In this document: in pieces, positions 27,312 through 37,400 of the stretch
How the letters are laid out: each line of letters begins with the position of its first letter
How positions within the stretch are numbered: the stretch's first letter is position 1
DNA from: Massilia sp. Mn16-1_5
GTDB lineage: Bacteria; Pseudomonadota; Gammaproteobacteria; Burkholderiales; Burkholderiaceae_D
Direction: 5' to 3'
DNA length: 64,000 nt
Assembly (NCBI RefSeq): GCF_004798585.1
Contig: NZ_PPXQ01000020.1
Span: 16,733 to 80,732 of the forward strand
The notes under the pieces: generated by a model
Database searches by the model: none
Told to the model about the DNA's origin: nothing
The model's input: only the letters and a program-made list of their open reading frames with translations
Made by a program: the position numbers and the translations under genes

Positions 27312-28442
27312 TCATGGGGTTGAAGACTGAACGTAGGGCCGGCAATCAACTGGTATATCGATGAGAAACGTCGTGCCGGTCTCTGTAGAGCTGTCGACTG
27401 CGATGCTGCCGCCATGGCTTTCCGCGACGTTCTTGACAAAGGCCAGGCCAAGCCCCCACCCCACTTTGGACGACATCGTCTGCTCACGCGCTAGGTAGTC
27501 AAATATTCGCATCTGGTGTTCCTTCGGAATGGGATTGCCGGTGTTGTGAACCGATAGCATCAACCGTCCCCGAGCTTCTACTGCCATGAGCTCGATACCG
27601 CGGCCATCGCCATACGCCTGTCCATTATTGATCAGGTTTTCAAGTGCACGTCGCATGAGGTTACGAGACCAAAAGCCTTTAATGGACTCCACATTGGCGC
27701 GAATGTCGATACCGTGTGGCTGAGCGTAAGCTTCGCGCACCTCCTGGATCAATTCTGCGACGTCAAATTCCGACACCGTCAAGGCCAGCTTCTCGCCGGT
27801 GTTCGTAGTTAGCGCGTCGAGCAGGTCGGCCATCATCTGTTCCAGGCGCTCGGCACTGGTTGCAATTTTTTGGGCAGCGCGCTTGGCCGCGTCCAAGTCA
27901 GGTAATGCCTGGATCAATTCGGCGCCATTGGCGATGATCCCCAAGGGCGTTCTCATATCATGCGACAAGGCTGCCGCCAATTTGCGTTGCAGTTCGCTTT
28001 GAATCATCGTAAATTCGCGAATCGCTTCCCGAATCGCCGTGTTGATCGAGCGATCGATGATGGCCCAGTCGGCAACTGTCAATTCGACTTGTCCTGCCGC
28101 TTCGACAACAATCGACTCGCGTAGGATCTGATACTCATGCACCACCTGGTCGGCCCCGAAAGACGTCATGCGGGCTCGCTCCCCGCCGTGGGCGGAGGCG
28201 GCGTTGTTGCCGCTTGTTGCATTCTTGCGAGGATAGTTAGGGCTAAGAGCTTCTGCGATGTTATCGAAAAACGCCGGGATGGTATTGGTGATAACGGGAC
28301 TTCGCAATGCATCAGCGCCGTCGATACGCGAGCGAATCTCGTGCTCCCAACGGGTCATGACCTTGTCACGCACCGCCAGAAACTGTTGGGCGGTCGTCGA
28401 CAAAAGCCGATCATTAGAATTTTGGTCGGTTGCTAATGACAT
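27312..28442 (-). CDS. Sensor histidine kinase with RsbRD-like N-terminal domain
   Basis: 376-residue soluble kinase from the ATG at 28442 (MSLATDQNSNDRLLSTTAQQ); a longer frame upstream reads unlikely sequence. Residues about 20-150 (FLAVRDKVMTRWEHEIRSRI, VHEYQILRESIV) resemble the four-helix RsbRD/sensor domains found on kinases of this group. HisKA has AALSHDMRTPLGIIANG, HATPase has ALENLINNGQAYG and KVGWGLGLAFVK; the N-box and G-boxes look intact. Divergently transcribed from a single-receiver gene at 28728, a likely cognate partner. The terminator at 27188 ends the transcript. Confidence 0.88.
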   Translation of the reverse strand: MSLATDQNSNDRLLSTTAQQFLAVRDKVMTRWEHEIRSRIDGADALRSPVITNTIPAFFDNIAEALSPNYPRKNATSGNNAASAHGGERARMTSFGADQVVHEYQILRESIVVEAAGQVELTVADWAIIDRSINTAIREAIREFTMIQSELQRKLAAALSHDMRTPLGIIANGAELIQALPDLDAAKRAAQKIATSAERLEQMMADLLDALTTNTGEKLALTVSEFDVAELIQEVREAYAQPHGIDIRANVESIKGFWSRNLMRRALENLINNGQAYGDGRGIELMAVEARGRLMLSVHNTGNPIPKEHQMRIFDYLAREQTMSSKVGWGLGLAFVKNVAESHGGSIAVDSSTETGTTFLIDIPVDCRPYVQSSTP

Positions 28443-28727
28443 ATAATTAATGAGTATTAGGCAACCATGACGGTGCCGAATGGACAATGAATCGACACCT
28501 TGGCAAGCCTTGGTGCCGATGCGAGGGCGGGGGCGACAGTAAGTCACTTTCTCCATTTTACACTGGATCGCCATGGCCACGACCTACGCTCAGGCTGGCC
28601 CGTCGAGATTTAACAATTTAGCGCCTCGCACGCAACACTTACCGCTACGGCAGCGGTGCGCTGTATAATGAATCGTACGGACACAAAATCAGGTTTTCAC
28701 CATATCGCCTGCTAAAAGGGCAACGTT

Positions 28728-29114
28728 ATGAATCAGCAAACGCTTTCTCGCCGTGTTTTGGTTGTGGACGACAATGCCGACGCGGCGCAACTGGTCGCCG
28801 ATTTCATGTCGCTTAAAGGGTATGTCGTCGCAATAGCGAACGGCGGTCGCGAAGCGTTGGAGACGGCGGAAAAATTCACGCCGGATGTGATTTTTCTCGA
28901 TATTGGCATGCCTGGAATGGACGGCTATGAGGTCGCTACTGCTTTGAGGAAGGCAGCGACGCTTCCGACGCCGCGCATCATCGCATTAACCGCGTGGGGT
29001 GATGCGGCCTCACGAGAGCGTACGGCCGCATGCGGCTTTAACGCCCATCTCGTCAAACCGGCCCGTCTCGAAAGTTTGCTCAGCGAAGCGATCCTGGACG
29101 CTTCACCACATTAA
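28728..29114 (+). CDS. Single-domain response regulator
   Basis: 128-residue stand-alone receiver. Acidic pair VLVVDDNADAAQLV, phosphoacceptor IFLDIGMPGMDGYEV, switch Thr in ALTAWG and Lys in HLVKPARLESLL. AAGGG precedes the ATG. It is divergent from the kinase at 27312-28442 across about 285 bp, suggesting a pair. It resembles the receiver at the end of the hybrid kinases, so it could also be a phospho-sink. No output domain. Confidence 0.92.
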   Translation: MNQQTLSRRVLVVDDNADAAQLVADFMSLKGYVVAIANGGREALETAEKFTPDVIFLDIGMPGMDGYEVATALRKAATLPTPRIIALTAWGDAASRERTAACGFNAHLVKPARLESLLSEAILDASPH

Positions 29115-29168
29115 AAGCGAAGCGCTCGGCCTTTTTGAACAATGTATTGATCATCTTGCGCATTGTTC

Positions 29169-29372
29169 CTACAAGCTATCGATGTATCGCATCGCGTGCC
29201 TCCTGGCTTTATGTAGCGCCGCTTGCGCATTAGGTGCGCGCTGTGTCCTCGAGCGCGTAAGCGTTCCTGAATCGATCGTGTAACTCCATCCCCACTTGTC
29301 TTGCCTTTCGCCGGCACCATGGGCGAACACTGCTACGTCGTGTCCCTTGTAGTTAAATGCGTCATCAGCCAT
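29169..29372 (-). CDS. Small hypothetical protein, 67 residues
   Basis: MADDAFNYKGHDVAVFAHGAG.. WGWSYTIDSGTLTR.. ending ALHKARRHAMRYIDSL. The WxWSYTID core and helical C-terminus recall small orphan proteins of Oxalobacteraceae, but this is from memory. No clear ribosome site precedes the ATG. Function unknown; one of four small minus-strand genes in 29169-30981. Confidence 0.45.
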   Translation of the reverse strand: MADDAFNYKGHDVAVFAHGAGERQDKWGWSYTIDSGTLTRSRTQRAPNAQAALHKARRHAMRYIDSL

Positions 29373-30009
29373 CTGGTTGTTTTAAGCGAAATCGTTTCTC
29401 GTTTCCTTAGCCCTGCACGTCGATGTTCTCTACTATGCTACACGCTCTCATCGTGGGCATCTCCCATCCATCGTCAAGACAATCTATCTGTCTTCATCGC
29501 CGCGCCAGAACATCTAGCCGCGCCATGATAAATGCGCGCAAAAATGAGGATAGTCACAAGCACGGTCTCGTTTCGGCCGGATTCGATACGCATGACTAAA
29601 AGTCCGTCGCAACTGCTGCCTCATCTGGATTCGTCATCTTCCATATAAACCATACGTACAAGGCACGTCGACCTACATGCGCAGCGCTTGCAGACCCTCA
29701 TGTCTGACCGATGGTTTTTATCTTATACACGCTGCCAATGAAGCTCTGATTCCCGTTCCCAGGCGATTGATCTGGAACGCCAAAGTACTCTTTTAGCTCA
29801 AGAGGCTTACTACGAGTAAAAAGTATGGCATCGATTTGGGGCAAGGCCGTCAATCGTGACTACCTGGGTTATCTACCACCTCGAAAAACTGACTGGAAGC
29901 AGTTTTGTTACGTGTTCTTGCTATCAACGCAGTGCCTTTAGCGATGCGCCGCCAAGAACAACATCAGCAGTGCTAGCGTGCATGTGCCACACGCACATTG
30001 TTTGAAAAA
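29373..30009. other. Intergenic region without recognised features
   Basis: About 640 bp. Six-frame reading gives only short, dissimilar frames; no RNA gene, terminator or IS remnant is apparent. Confidence 0.4.
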
Positions 30010-30207
30010 CTAACTTTGCGATGCATTCGCCCTTTGCACACTGACCAAGGCGGCGGCGTCGAATATCGCACTGCGCCTTCTACGTTTGTCATCGAACCAG
30101 ACGCAATCGACGCCGTTGACTGCAACGGGACTGAAGTTCCCTGTTCGTCGCACTGTCATGAGCTGATCACTGTTCTTTAGTCGAACCGTCATGCCTTTCT
30201 CGAGCAT
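30010..30207 (-). CDS. YodC family (DUF2158) small protein
   Basis: 65 residues: MLEKGMTVRLKNSDQLMTVRRTG followed by VDCVWFDDKRRRRSAIFDAAALV. The opening VRLKS..MTV.. and the CVWFD motif followed by a final L-V are the DUF2158 pattern (SH3-like fold). GAGAGAGG lies 5 nt before the ATG at 30207, which supports that start. Function of the family is unknown. Confidence 0.8.
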   Translation of the reverse strand: MLEKGMTVRLKNSDQLMTVRRTGNFSPVAVNGVDCVWFDDKRRRRSAIFDAAALVSVQRANASQS

Positions 30208-30387
30208 TTGCCTCTCTCCGTCACTTCAATTCATCGGTACTATAGTTGCTATTGATGAAATAGGTGTGACATGGAAAGCATTCGTGTGACACATTGTTGG
30301 GCTAGCTCGGGCGAGTCAAGCAGACATCTGGTACAGGACGCCCGCATTGGACGCATTGACCTATCCGATTTCAATAGGGTAGCTGCT

Positions 30388-30627
30388 TCATCGATGCTGC
30401 CGCGCTGATACTGCATCGATCACATACTGGTACAAGCGTGCAGTGGAAATCATGTCGTCATCGGTCATGGTCCCGCAAATGAAGGCGCGTTGGATTCTTT
30501 CCATGACCAGGTCAGGCACGCCGAAAAGGTCGTTGAAGCGATTGACCTGCTGCAGCCGTTGTTCAACGTCGCCAAGTTGCTGGCCAGTCGTTTTCGTACT
30601 TGGCAAAACAGGCGCATGATCGTACAT
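30388..30627 (-). CDS. Small hypothetical protein, 79 residues
   Basis: MYDHAPVLPSTKTTGQQLGDVEQRLQ.. with a helical central part (NDLFGVPDLVMERIQRAFICGTMTDDDMISTARLYQYVIDA). No motif recognised. Position between two other small minus-strand genes and plausible amino acid composition support coding. Confidence 0.45.
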   Translation of the reverse strand: MYDHAPVLPSTKTTGQQLGDVEQRLQQVNRFNDLFGVPDLVMERIQRAFICGTMTDDDMISTARLYQYVIDAVSARQHR

Positions 30628-30702
30628 GAGGGTCTTTCGTGGAGGTATTCATTAATTGTACGATAACAATTGCCTACTCACCGCTTCGTAAACTAGCAAC
30701 GC

Positions 30703-30981
30703 TCAGGCAATGATGCCCGTTGCCGTTACATGTCCATGCCATTCTTCACCGAGCCAATTGATATACGTGCATTCAAGGCCGCTTATACCAAATTGAGCCA
30801 GGACATCGTCAGCCGTCCATTGGCCAGCCTTCATTTCTGGCAAATTACAATCTGGAAACTCATGCATGATCACCGTTTGTACGATGACTCTTGCAGTCCA
30901 ACGACGCGCAAGAACGTCTAGAAGAAGCTCCCGCGGTTCGTGTTGCCCCACGAGCGTATAGGTCAGGCGGAAGATGTCCAT
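30703..30981 (-). CDS. Small hypothetical protein, 92 residues
   Basis: MDIFRLTYTLVGQHEPRELLLDVLARRWTA.. ending WLGEEWHGHVTATGIIA. The start at 30981 is chosen because GGAGG lies 6 nt upstream; an ATG 13 codons earlier lacks such a site. Composition looks protein-like; no family recognised. Followed by the 79-residue gene on the same strand. Confidence 0.55.
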   Translation of the reverse strand: MDIFRLTYTLVGQHEPRELLLDVLARRWTARVIVQTVIMHEFPDCNLPEMKAGQWTADDVLAQFGISGLECTYINWLGEEWHGHVTATGIIA

Positions 30982-31257
30982 TGTGCCCTCCAAGTGTACT
31001 GACAGCTCCATTGATGCCACGTACTAAATTACTCATCTTTAAAAAAATCTTAACCCTGGGCGTCGTCATTGTCAGGTGTGGGAGCGCTGATTATGCAGCT
31101 GGCATGCGAAGTGTTGGATGCGGCCGACAGTGGTATCTGGCATGCATAAATCAGGCATGCCGTTGAGCTTGAAGTTGAACAATGCGTGAGGTCAACCTTG
31201 AGACTTGGGAATCATTCACCAGTACAATAGCGCCTTCGAACAAACGTTGGATCTCCC

Positions 31258-34200
31258 ATGGCCTCAAGTACGCTGAACTTCCTCGACGGTGGCGGAACAA
31301 CCGCAGAACTCATTCGCGCCTTTCCCTGGAGCGCAACGGAGCTTGGGCCAATCGAGACCTGGCCAAGCGGCTTGAAAACGGTTGTCGGGGTACTCCTTCG
31401 CTCGCCCGTTCCCATCGTCACCTTGTGGGGCCTGGACGGCTACATGATCTACAACGACGCCTATTCGGTCTTTGCCGGCGGACGCCATCCACAACTGCTT
31501 GGATCGAAGGTGCGCGAAGGGTGGCCGGAAGTTGCATCGTTCAACGACAACGTCATGAAGGTTGTCATGACAGGCCAGACGCTGAGCTACGTGGAGCAGG
31601 AGTTGACGCTGCATCGAAGCGGCAAACCCGAGCCTGTGTGGATGAACTTGGATTATTCGCCGATTACCTACGAGAACGGCGATATCGCCGGCGTCATTGC
31701 CGTGGTGATCGAAATGACGGCCAAAGTCAAAGCGGAGCGGCATATCCAAGGTGAGCGCGCTCGACTCTCGGCCATGTTCGAACAGGCGCCAGGTTTCATG
31801 GCACTGCTGACAGGTCCAGAGCATCATTTTGACTTGGCCAACAGCGCTTTCCAGGAACTGATCGGGAATCGACACTGGAACGCTCAACGTGCTCGCGACG
31901 TCTTGCCGGAATTGGATCAGCAGGGCTACTTCGACATACTCGATGAGGCTTATGGGACAGGCGTTGCCATTACTGGCCAGGCGACACCATTTCAGCTCGA
32001 CCAGGCCGATGGTGCGCCGGGCCCCTTGCGTTACCTTGACTTCGTTTATCAGCCGCTGAAGGATCCCAACGGCGAAGTCTTCGGCATTTTCGTTGAAGGA
32101 TCGGACGTGACCGAACGTGTCCGTGCCGAGTCTGCCTTGCGCGAAAGCGAAGCGAAGTTCCGCGCCTTTGCGCAAGCGATGCCGCACCATGTGTGGACGG
32201 CGCCGGCCAATGGCCAGCTCGACTGGTTCAACGACCGCGTCTATGAATATACCGGTGTTGCCGAAGGCAGACTCGATGGCGATAGCTGGGGTGACATGGT
32301 TCATCCCGACGATATCGAGTTCGTCGGACAGCGTTGGAATGAATCGGTCTTAACCGGCGCCCTGTACGAAGTGGAGTTTCGTATCCGCCGTCATGACGGC
32401 GTCTACCGTTGGTACCTCGTGCGCGCCATGCCCATGCGCGACCAAGCTGGACAAGTAGTTCGCTGGATCGGTAGCAATACCGATATCGAAGAGCAAAAAA
32501 CGACCTCGCAAGCGCTCGTTCATCTGAATGCGACCTTGGAAGAGCAGGTGTCGGTTCGTACCGCCGAACGCGACCGGATCTGGCGCCTGTCAAAAGACAT
32601 CATGCTCGTTGCCGACTTGAATTCGCAGCTTAGCGCAGTCAACCCGGCATTTACATCCACTCTCGGCTGGCGAGAAGGCGATGTGATCGGCACGTCATTC
32701 CTTGACCTCGTCCATCCTGATGACGTGCAACCCACGATCGAGCAAATCAGCTCGCTCACCAGTGGCGCACATGTTTTCCGTTTCCAGAACCGCTACCGCC
32801 GCAAGGATGGCAGCTACTGTACGCTTTCCTGGACTGCCGTTCCCGACACCAACTTCATTCACGCAATCGGTCGGGACATTAGCGCCGACCTTCAGCAAGC
32901 TGAAGCGATGCGTCGAACCGAAGCTGCCCTACAGCAGGCGCAGAAGATGGAAACGATCGGCAAGCTAACCGGAGGCGTTGCGCACGACTTCAATAATTTG
33001 TTACAGGTCATCTCAGGCAACTTGCAGCTGATGGCGCAAGACGTGTGCGACATGCCGCTTGTACATCGGCGCGTTGAGAATGCGCTTGCCAGTGTCGAAC
33101 GGGGGGCAAAGCTTGCCAGTTCACTGCTATCGTTTGCGCGCAAGCAGCCCCTTGAGCCGAAAGTTGTGAAGGTCAGCCGGCTCATCATGGGCATGGAAGA
33201 CATGCTGCGACGCAGCCTCGGAGAGGAAATCGAAATGGAAACGGTCGTCTCCGGTGGTCTTTGGAGCACGGCGGTCGATGTCGCCCAACTCGAAAATGCA
33301 ATCCTTAATCTCGCCATCAATGCGCGCGACGCGATGGACGGTCGTGGCAGGCTGACCATCGAGGTCAACAATGCCTTACTTGACACCGCTTACTGCGCCT
33401 CTCACCCCGACGTCGCCCCAGGCCAATACGTCGCTATCGCTGTCAGCGATACCGGTAGCGGCATGTCGCCCGAGGTGCTGCGCCAAGCATTCGAGCCATT
33501 CTTCTCGACAAAAGCGGAAGGTAAAGGCACTGGACTTGGTTTGTCGATGGTGTATGGCCTGGTAAAACAGTCCGGTGGCCACATCAAGATTTATAGCGAG
33601 CTTGGCGAAGGCACGACCATCAAACTTTACTTGCCTCGCTCGCTTGAGACGGAAGATACCTACGCAAGCCTTGAAACGCAGCCAGTCATCGGTGGCAGCG
33701 AGACGGTGCTTGTGGTGGAAGACGACGACGCCGTACGGGCCACCGCGGTGGACATGCTCACAACGTTGGGCTATCGCGTCCTGAAGGCCAATCATGCGAC
33801 GGCGGCCTTGACGGTGATCGATAGCGGTATTCATGTCGACCTGCTCTTTACCGATGTTGTCATGCCCGGACCGCTTCGCAGCCCCGAGATGGCCCGCAAG
33901 GCAAAAGAGCGTTTGCCTGGGTTGGCCGTGCTGTTCACCTCCGGCTACACCGAGAACGCAATCGTGCACGGCGGACGCCTTGACCGCGGCGTGGAATTGA
34001 TCGGCAAACCCTACACCAAAGAAAGTCTTGCGAGGAAAATCCGGCATGTGCTGGCTAATGAACAGCAACGGCAAGCCGAAAAGCCCCAGCACGTGCAGCC
34101 CGATACGCAAGTGCAGACCTCGCGCGCCAAGTTGAAAGTGCTGCTTGTAGAGGACGATCAGGATATCCGCGAAAACACCCGCGACATGATTCAATTTCTA

Positions 34201-34479
34201 GGCTACGACGTCATGGCGGTCGGCACTGCGGAAGACGCGATGGAGCATCTTACCCTGGACATCGATATTCTTGTTTCGGACTTGCAGTTACCCGGCATTC
34301 AGGGGGACGATCTGATCCAACTAGCCAAGGCAAGAGTGCCGCACTTACGCGTCCTGTTAGCAAGCGGGCTTGGCAGCGCGAATCTGCCAGGCGTGGACGC
34401 ATTGCCGAAACCATATAGTCTTGACACACTGCGTACTAAGTTGCTTGGGGCGCACAACCTATCAAATCAAGGCGCGTAA
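31258..34479 (+). CDS. Hybrid sensor histidine kinase, PAS4-HisKA-HATPase-REC-REC
   Basis: 1073-residue cytoplasmic kinase. PAS-like blocks at about 10-155, 165-290, 295-415 (HHVWTAPANGQLDWFNDRVYEYTGV) and 440-555 (GWREGDVIGTSFLDLVHPDD). HisKA has the VAHDFNNLLQVISGN box, the HWE-like/NtrB-style variant, with His near residue 574; HATPase has ILNLAINARDAM and GTGLGLSMVYGLV. REC1 phosphoacceptor is LLFTDVVMPG (about 863), REC2 is ILVSDLQLPGIQG (about 1007). The N-terminal half parallels the kinase at 22689-25115, so the two are probably diverged copies of one sensor type. Terminator downstream at 34673. Confidence 0.93.
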   Translation: MASSTLNFLDGGGTTAELIRAFPWSATELGPIETWPSGLKTVVGVLLRSPVPIVTLWGLDGYMIYNDAYSVFAGGRHPQLLGSKVREGWPEVASFNDNVMKVVMTGQTLSYVEQELTLHRSGKPEPVWMNLDYSPITYENGDIAGVIAVVIEMTAKVKAERHIQGERARLSAMFEQAPGFMALLTGPEHHFDLANSAFQELIGNRHWNAQRARDVLPELDQQGYFDILDEAYGTGVAITGQATPFQLDQADGAPGPLRYLDFVYQPLKDPNGEVFGIFVEGSDVTERVRAESALRESEAKFRAFAQAMPHHVWTAPANGQLDWFNDRVYEYTGVAEGRLDGDSWGDMVHPDDIEFVGQRWNESVLTGALYEVEFRIRRHDGVYRWYLVRAMPMRDQAGQVVRWIGSNTDIEEQKTTSQALVHLNATLEEQVSVRTAERDRIWRLSKDIMLVADLNSQLSAVNPAFTSTLGWREGDVIGTSFLDLVHPDDVQPTIEQISSLTSGAHVFRFQNRYRRKDGSYCTLSWTAVPDTNFIHAIGRDISADLQQAEAMRRTEAALQQAQKMETIGKLTGGVAHDFNNLLQVISGNLQLMAQDVCDMPLVHRRVENALASVERGAKLASSLLSFARKQPLEPKVVKVSRLIMGMEDMLRRSLGEEIEMETVVSGGLWSTAVDVAQLENAILNLAINARDAMDGRGRLTIEVNNALLDTAYCASHPDVAPGQYVAIAVSDTGSGMSPEVLRQAFEPFFSTKAEGKGTGLGLSMVYGLVKQSGGHIKIYSELGEGTTIKLYLPRSLETEDTYASLETQPVIGGSETVLVVEDDDAVRATAVDMLTTLGYRVLKANHATAALTVIDSGIHVDLLFTDVVMPGPLRSPEMARKAKERLPGLAVLFTSGYTENAIVHGGRLDRGVELIGKPYTKESLARKIRHVLANEQQRQAEKPQHVQPDTQVQTSRAKLKVLLVEDDQDIRENTRDMIQFLGYDVMAVGTAEDAMEHLTLDIDILVSDLQLPGIQGDDLIQLAKARVPHLRVLLASGLGSANLPGVDALPKPYSLDTLRTKLLGAHNLSNQGA

Positions 34480-34672
34480 GCAGCGAAAAGAGCTTGCCAA
34501 GGATTCATCGGCGACCTGTGCGACCCTGCTTGTGATAACACCGGTTGTAGAGTGTTCGTTAGCAAAATGTTCGGTCGTGACCCTGTAAAACGTGCGACAT
34601 CGACAAGTCTGCTCGGTTATATTCATGCGGTGCTGCAGGTTTCTCCTTGAGCCCGCTTAACTGAGCACCTTC

Positions 34673-34700
34673 AACCCGGCGTGATTGCCGGGTTTTTTTA
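34673..34700. terminator. Rho-independent terminator
   Basis: Hairpin AACCCGGC..GCCGGGTT followed by seven T, about 195 bp after the hybrid kinase stop and just before the convergent gene ending at 34728. Confidence 0.9.
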
Positions 34701-34727
34701 TCTATCGAAGTTGCAACGCTTCGCCTG

Positions 34728-35351
34728 TCAGCTGCCAAATTCCAGCTCATCGTTAAGTTGTGGGCGCCAGTAAGGCGGATACAGTGAGCTCTTTTGTATC
34801 TCAGCAGCATACCAGTCGATATGAATAACATCGGGATAGCTCGATACTGGGATAACCTGCCCAGGCTTAAACACAATCATGATGGATGAGGGACGTTTGC
34901 GCTCGACATCGTCGCTGTTATACACCTGAACAGAAACAAACACAGGCGCGGGCGAGCTGTTCCTTAACGCCGGCAGGTCGCCGTGAAATACATCATCATG
35001 AATTTGGGCTCTTGCGTCCATCGAACCATGACGCGGACTTTCCTCGACCGTTAGAAGCTCAATGTAGCCCGTTTCGCCTCTCTCGAAGAAGAGCACATTG
35101 ACCCTCCAGCCTGGCGACCGGGCACTATTGACCCGAAATTTAAACGTATCTTGCTGAACACGTGAGCGCGTGCGTCGCACGGTAGCGAGCTTTGGCGCAT
35201 CCACATTATTTAAAAGCCGAAAGACATCGGTGTTGTACAGCATCGACACGCCATTCATCGGCGGTACAGTTAAACAGTGGCCTAGCGGAATTTCAGGATG
35301 TTCGCCCTGTAGGTTGCAACGGTGGCTTGGAAAAAACGGTAACTCATGCAT
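34728..35351 (-). CDS. Hypothetical protein, 207 residues
   Basis: Unrecognised protein starting MHELPFFPSHRCNLQGEHPE. AGAGGAG lies 6 nt upstream of the ATG at 35351. It has beta-rich stretches (FKFRVNSARSPGWRVNVLFFERGETGYIELLTV; APVFVSVQVYN; SSIMIVFKPGQVIPV) and no membrane segment, suggesting a soluble beta protein. Neighbours are signalling genes but no operon partner is evident. Confidence 0.6.
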   Translation of the reverse strand: MHELPFFPSHRCNLQGEHPEIPLGHCLTVPPMNGVSMLYNTDVFRLLNNVDAPKLATVRRTRSRVQQDTFKFRVNSARSPGWRVNVLFFERGETGYIELLTVEESPRHGSMDARAQIHDDVFHGDLPALRNSSPAPVFVSVQVYNSDDVERKRPSSIMIVFKPGQVIPVSSYPDVIHIDWYAAEIQKSSLYPPYWRPQLNDELEFGS

Positions 35352-35771
35352 GTTTCACTCCTCTGGCAAGAGTAAAGCGTCGAACGATTAAATTGTGCTA
35401 AACGTCAGCCTGCTACCAAGTGTTACATGAGGATTATGCACCCGTATAAAATCGTCACCTAATCTATATTTTTTTGTCTTGCATTTACCACAAATCTGTA
35501 ACGAAATAATGCTGCCTGCACATATTTTCATCGGAACGATCTTCCTTGCGCACCCGAGCGAAACTGTGGATGCAATTAAACGAAAATTTCCTGATTACAT
35601 TTCTTGAATGGTATAAGAAGAATTTAGTAGGAGCATCTTTTCCTAGCTTGGACCTAGTGGAAAGCTATTTCTCTAAAATAATATGAAAGAAGATTTGCGG
35701 GATCGATTTGAATCTACCGAGTAGGCGACACATCCCTTGCTCATAGTGCAATGAAAGAAAAGACGAGGTGC
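35352..35771. other. AT-rich intergenic region
   Basis: 420 bp, strongly AT-rich. A 32-codon frame at 35509-35607 (MLPAHIFIGTIFLAHPSETV..) is too short to call. Nothing else recognised. Confidence 0.4.
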
Positions 35772-36910
35772 CTATGCGTAGATCCATTCCTGTGGCTCTG
35801 CTATGGATACTGCCGACATCCGATTCCTTCCAGCGGCTTTTGACTGGTACAGAGCCGTATCGGCTGCTGTCAAGAACGCGCTTAGCGATTCTTCGCCTTG
35901 ACCAAACGTCACCGCGGTTGCAACGCCAATGCTGACGGTAACTTTCTGGTTAGGACTGAACGCATGCGCAATGTTCAAGTTGGCAATAGTGTTCAAGACG
36001 CGTTCAGCGACAGCCTTGGCACCACAAGCGTCAGTCGCCGGGAGCAAGACAACGAATTCCTCGCCTCCATAACGCGCCGGCAAGTCCGTTTCACGCGTTA
36101 CTTGGGCAGAGAGCGCCTTTGCAACCTGACGCAGACAAGCATCTCCCGCAGGGTGACCGTAATGGTCGTTGTACTGCTTAAAGTGATCGACATCAATCAT
36201 CAAGAGCGACACGGGCGCATTGCTTCTTTTTGCGCGCGCGTACTCCCGGCTCAGCGCACTATCGAATGCCCTTCGGTTGGCCAGTTGAGTCAATCCATCT
36301 TTCAATGCCAGTGCGGACAGCTCACTATTGGCCTGTGCCAAACCATCACTAACGAGATGAAGTTGCGTTTCAAGCCGCTCCCTGATGGCAAGCTGGTTTA
36401 ATAACTTCGTTCCTCCCCATGACAGTAGTGCGATAAAGAACACCAGGCTCCCAATGAGCTGTACTGCAGAGTTGCGCCAGCCGGCATAGATGTCATCGGA
36501 CGAATGCGCCGCAGCGACAATAAGCGGGAAGCCCTCGAGATGGCGGTAACTGTAGAGCCGTTCGACGTTATCGATCTTGGCCGTAAGCAGTGACGTCCCC
36601 GCGTTGCCATGTGTGCGATAAAGCTTCATGAGTGGGCCGGTTGACACGTCTCGGCCAATGATTTGCTCAGAAAAAGGTCGCCGGTAATACAAGATGCCCT
36701 CATCGGACGCGAGCAACACGGTGCCGGCCTGACCGACGTCTAGCTTGCTGTAAGCGCTTTCGAAAAAATCAAGCTTGATCGTTGCCAGTGCAACACCGGC
36801 AAATGTGCCATCTTCATGCTCGAGCCTCCGCGACACAGGGATGATCCAGATGCCTGTTGACCTGCTACGGATCGGCGCACCAACACGTGTGGTGCGATCA
36901 GCATGCGAGC
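35772..36910 (-). pseudogene. Diguanylate cyclase, C-terminal fragment (5' end displaced by inversion)
   Basis: Encodes the second part of a membrane diguanylate cyclase: the end of a Cache sensor (HADRTTRVGAPIRSRSTGIWIIPVSRRL), a second TM segment (VQLIGSLVFFIALLSWG), a short coiled coil and a GGDEF domain with DGLTQLANRRAFD and RYGGEEFVVLLP, so the cyclase site is intact. It lacks the first TM and first half of the sensor, which are at 37401-37845 on the opposite strand. 445 bp plus 1139 bp gives a 527-residue frame when the intervening segment is turned around. Upstream it is now joined out of frame to the HTH fragment; any open frame there is artificial. Confidence 0.85.
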
Positions 36911-37146
36911 GGTGGGAGATACTCTGGATCGATTTGGGGTGCCGGCAAAATCGCTTCGTCAACGCAGGTCCTGTCGGTCTGTCTTCGATCCCATTTATAC
37001 AAGAAGCTCTTTCGAGTACGACGATGACCGCCAACAGTTTTCCAAGACGCGATCACGCCCTCGTCCATCAAAAGTTGGATAGTACTTCTGGACATGCCAA
37101 GCAGTTTTGCAGCTTCACTGCTGGTGAGAATAGGATCCTTGACCAT
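36911..37146 (-). pseudogene. HTH (excisionase/MerR-type) fragment of an HTH-GAF protein
   Basis: MVKDPILTSSEAAKLLGMSRSTIQLLMDEG.. with WKTVGGHRRTRK, the winged helix-turn-helix of excisionase-family DNA-binding proteins. The frame runs through PAPQIDPEYLPP and, past 36911, only four more codons to a stop. The remainder of the original protein, a GAF domain, is at 37846-38338 on the other strand. The fragment alone could still be expressed as a small DNA-binding protein of about 82 residues. Confidence 0.8.
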
Positions 37147-37400
37147 GAATAACAGACAATGTTCTGCTTCCGGGTCTTGTAGTATAGCCGATGACCTACG
37201 GCGCTCTTACGACGATTCTATGCGTGGACTCGTCGTTGTCACTGTTCGTTAGCTCTTTGCCTTGATTGACGATTAACAAGCGCAAACGCGAGGGTGGCGG
37301 CAAACCAACAAATGCCGGATTTGCCGATTTGTCCATAGACTTATGTCCCATGGGAAACTATGATCATACAAATCCTCACTAAATCTCACACTCGATCTAC

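Noticed and set aside
31182..31754. Plus-strand frame overlapping the start of the large hybrid kinase
   Set aside because: Out-of-frame shadow; the kinase frame at 31258 has clear PAS sequence from its first residues.
35772..37034. Intact 420-residue diguanylate cyclase from an upstream start
   Set aside because: The first ~45 residues are the HTH gene read in another frame; the true sensor N-terminus is at 37401-37845 on the other strand.
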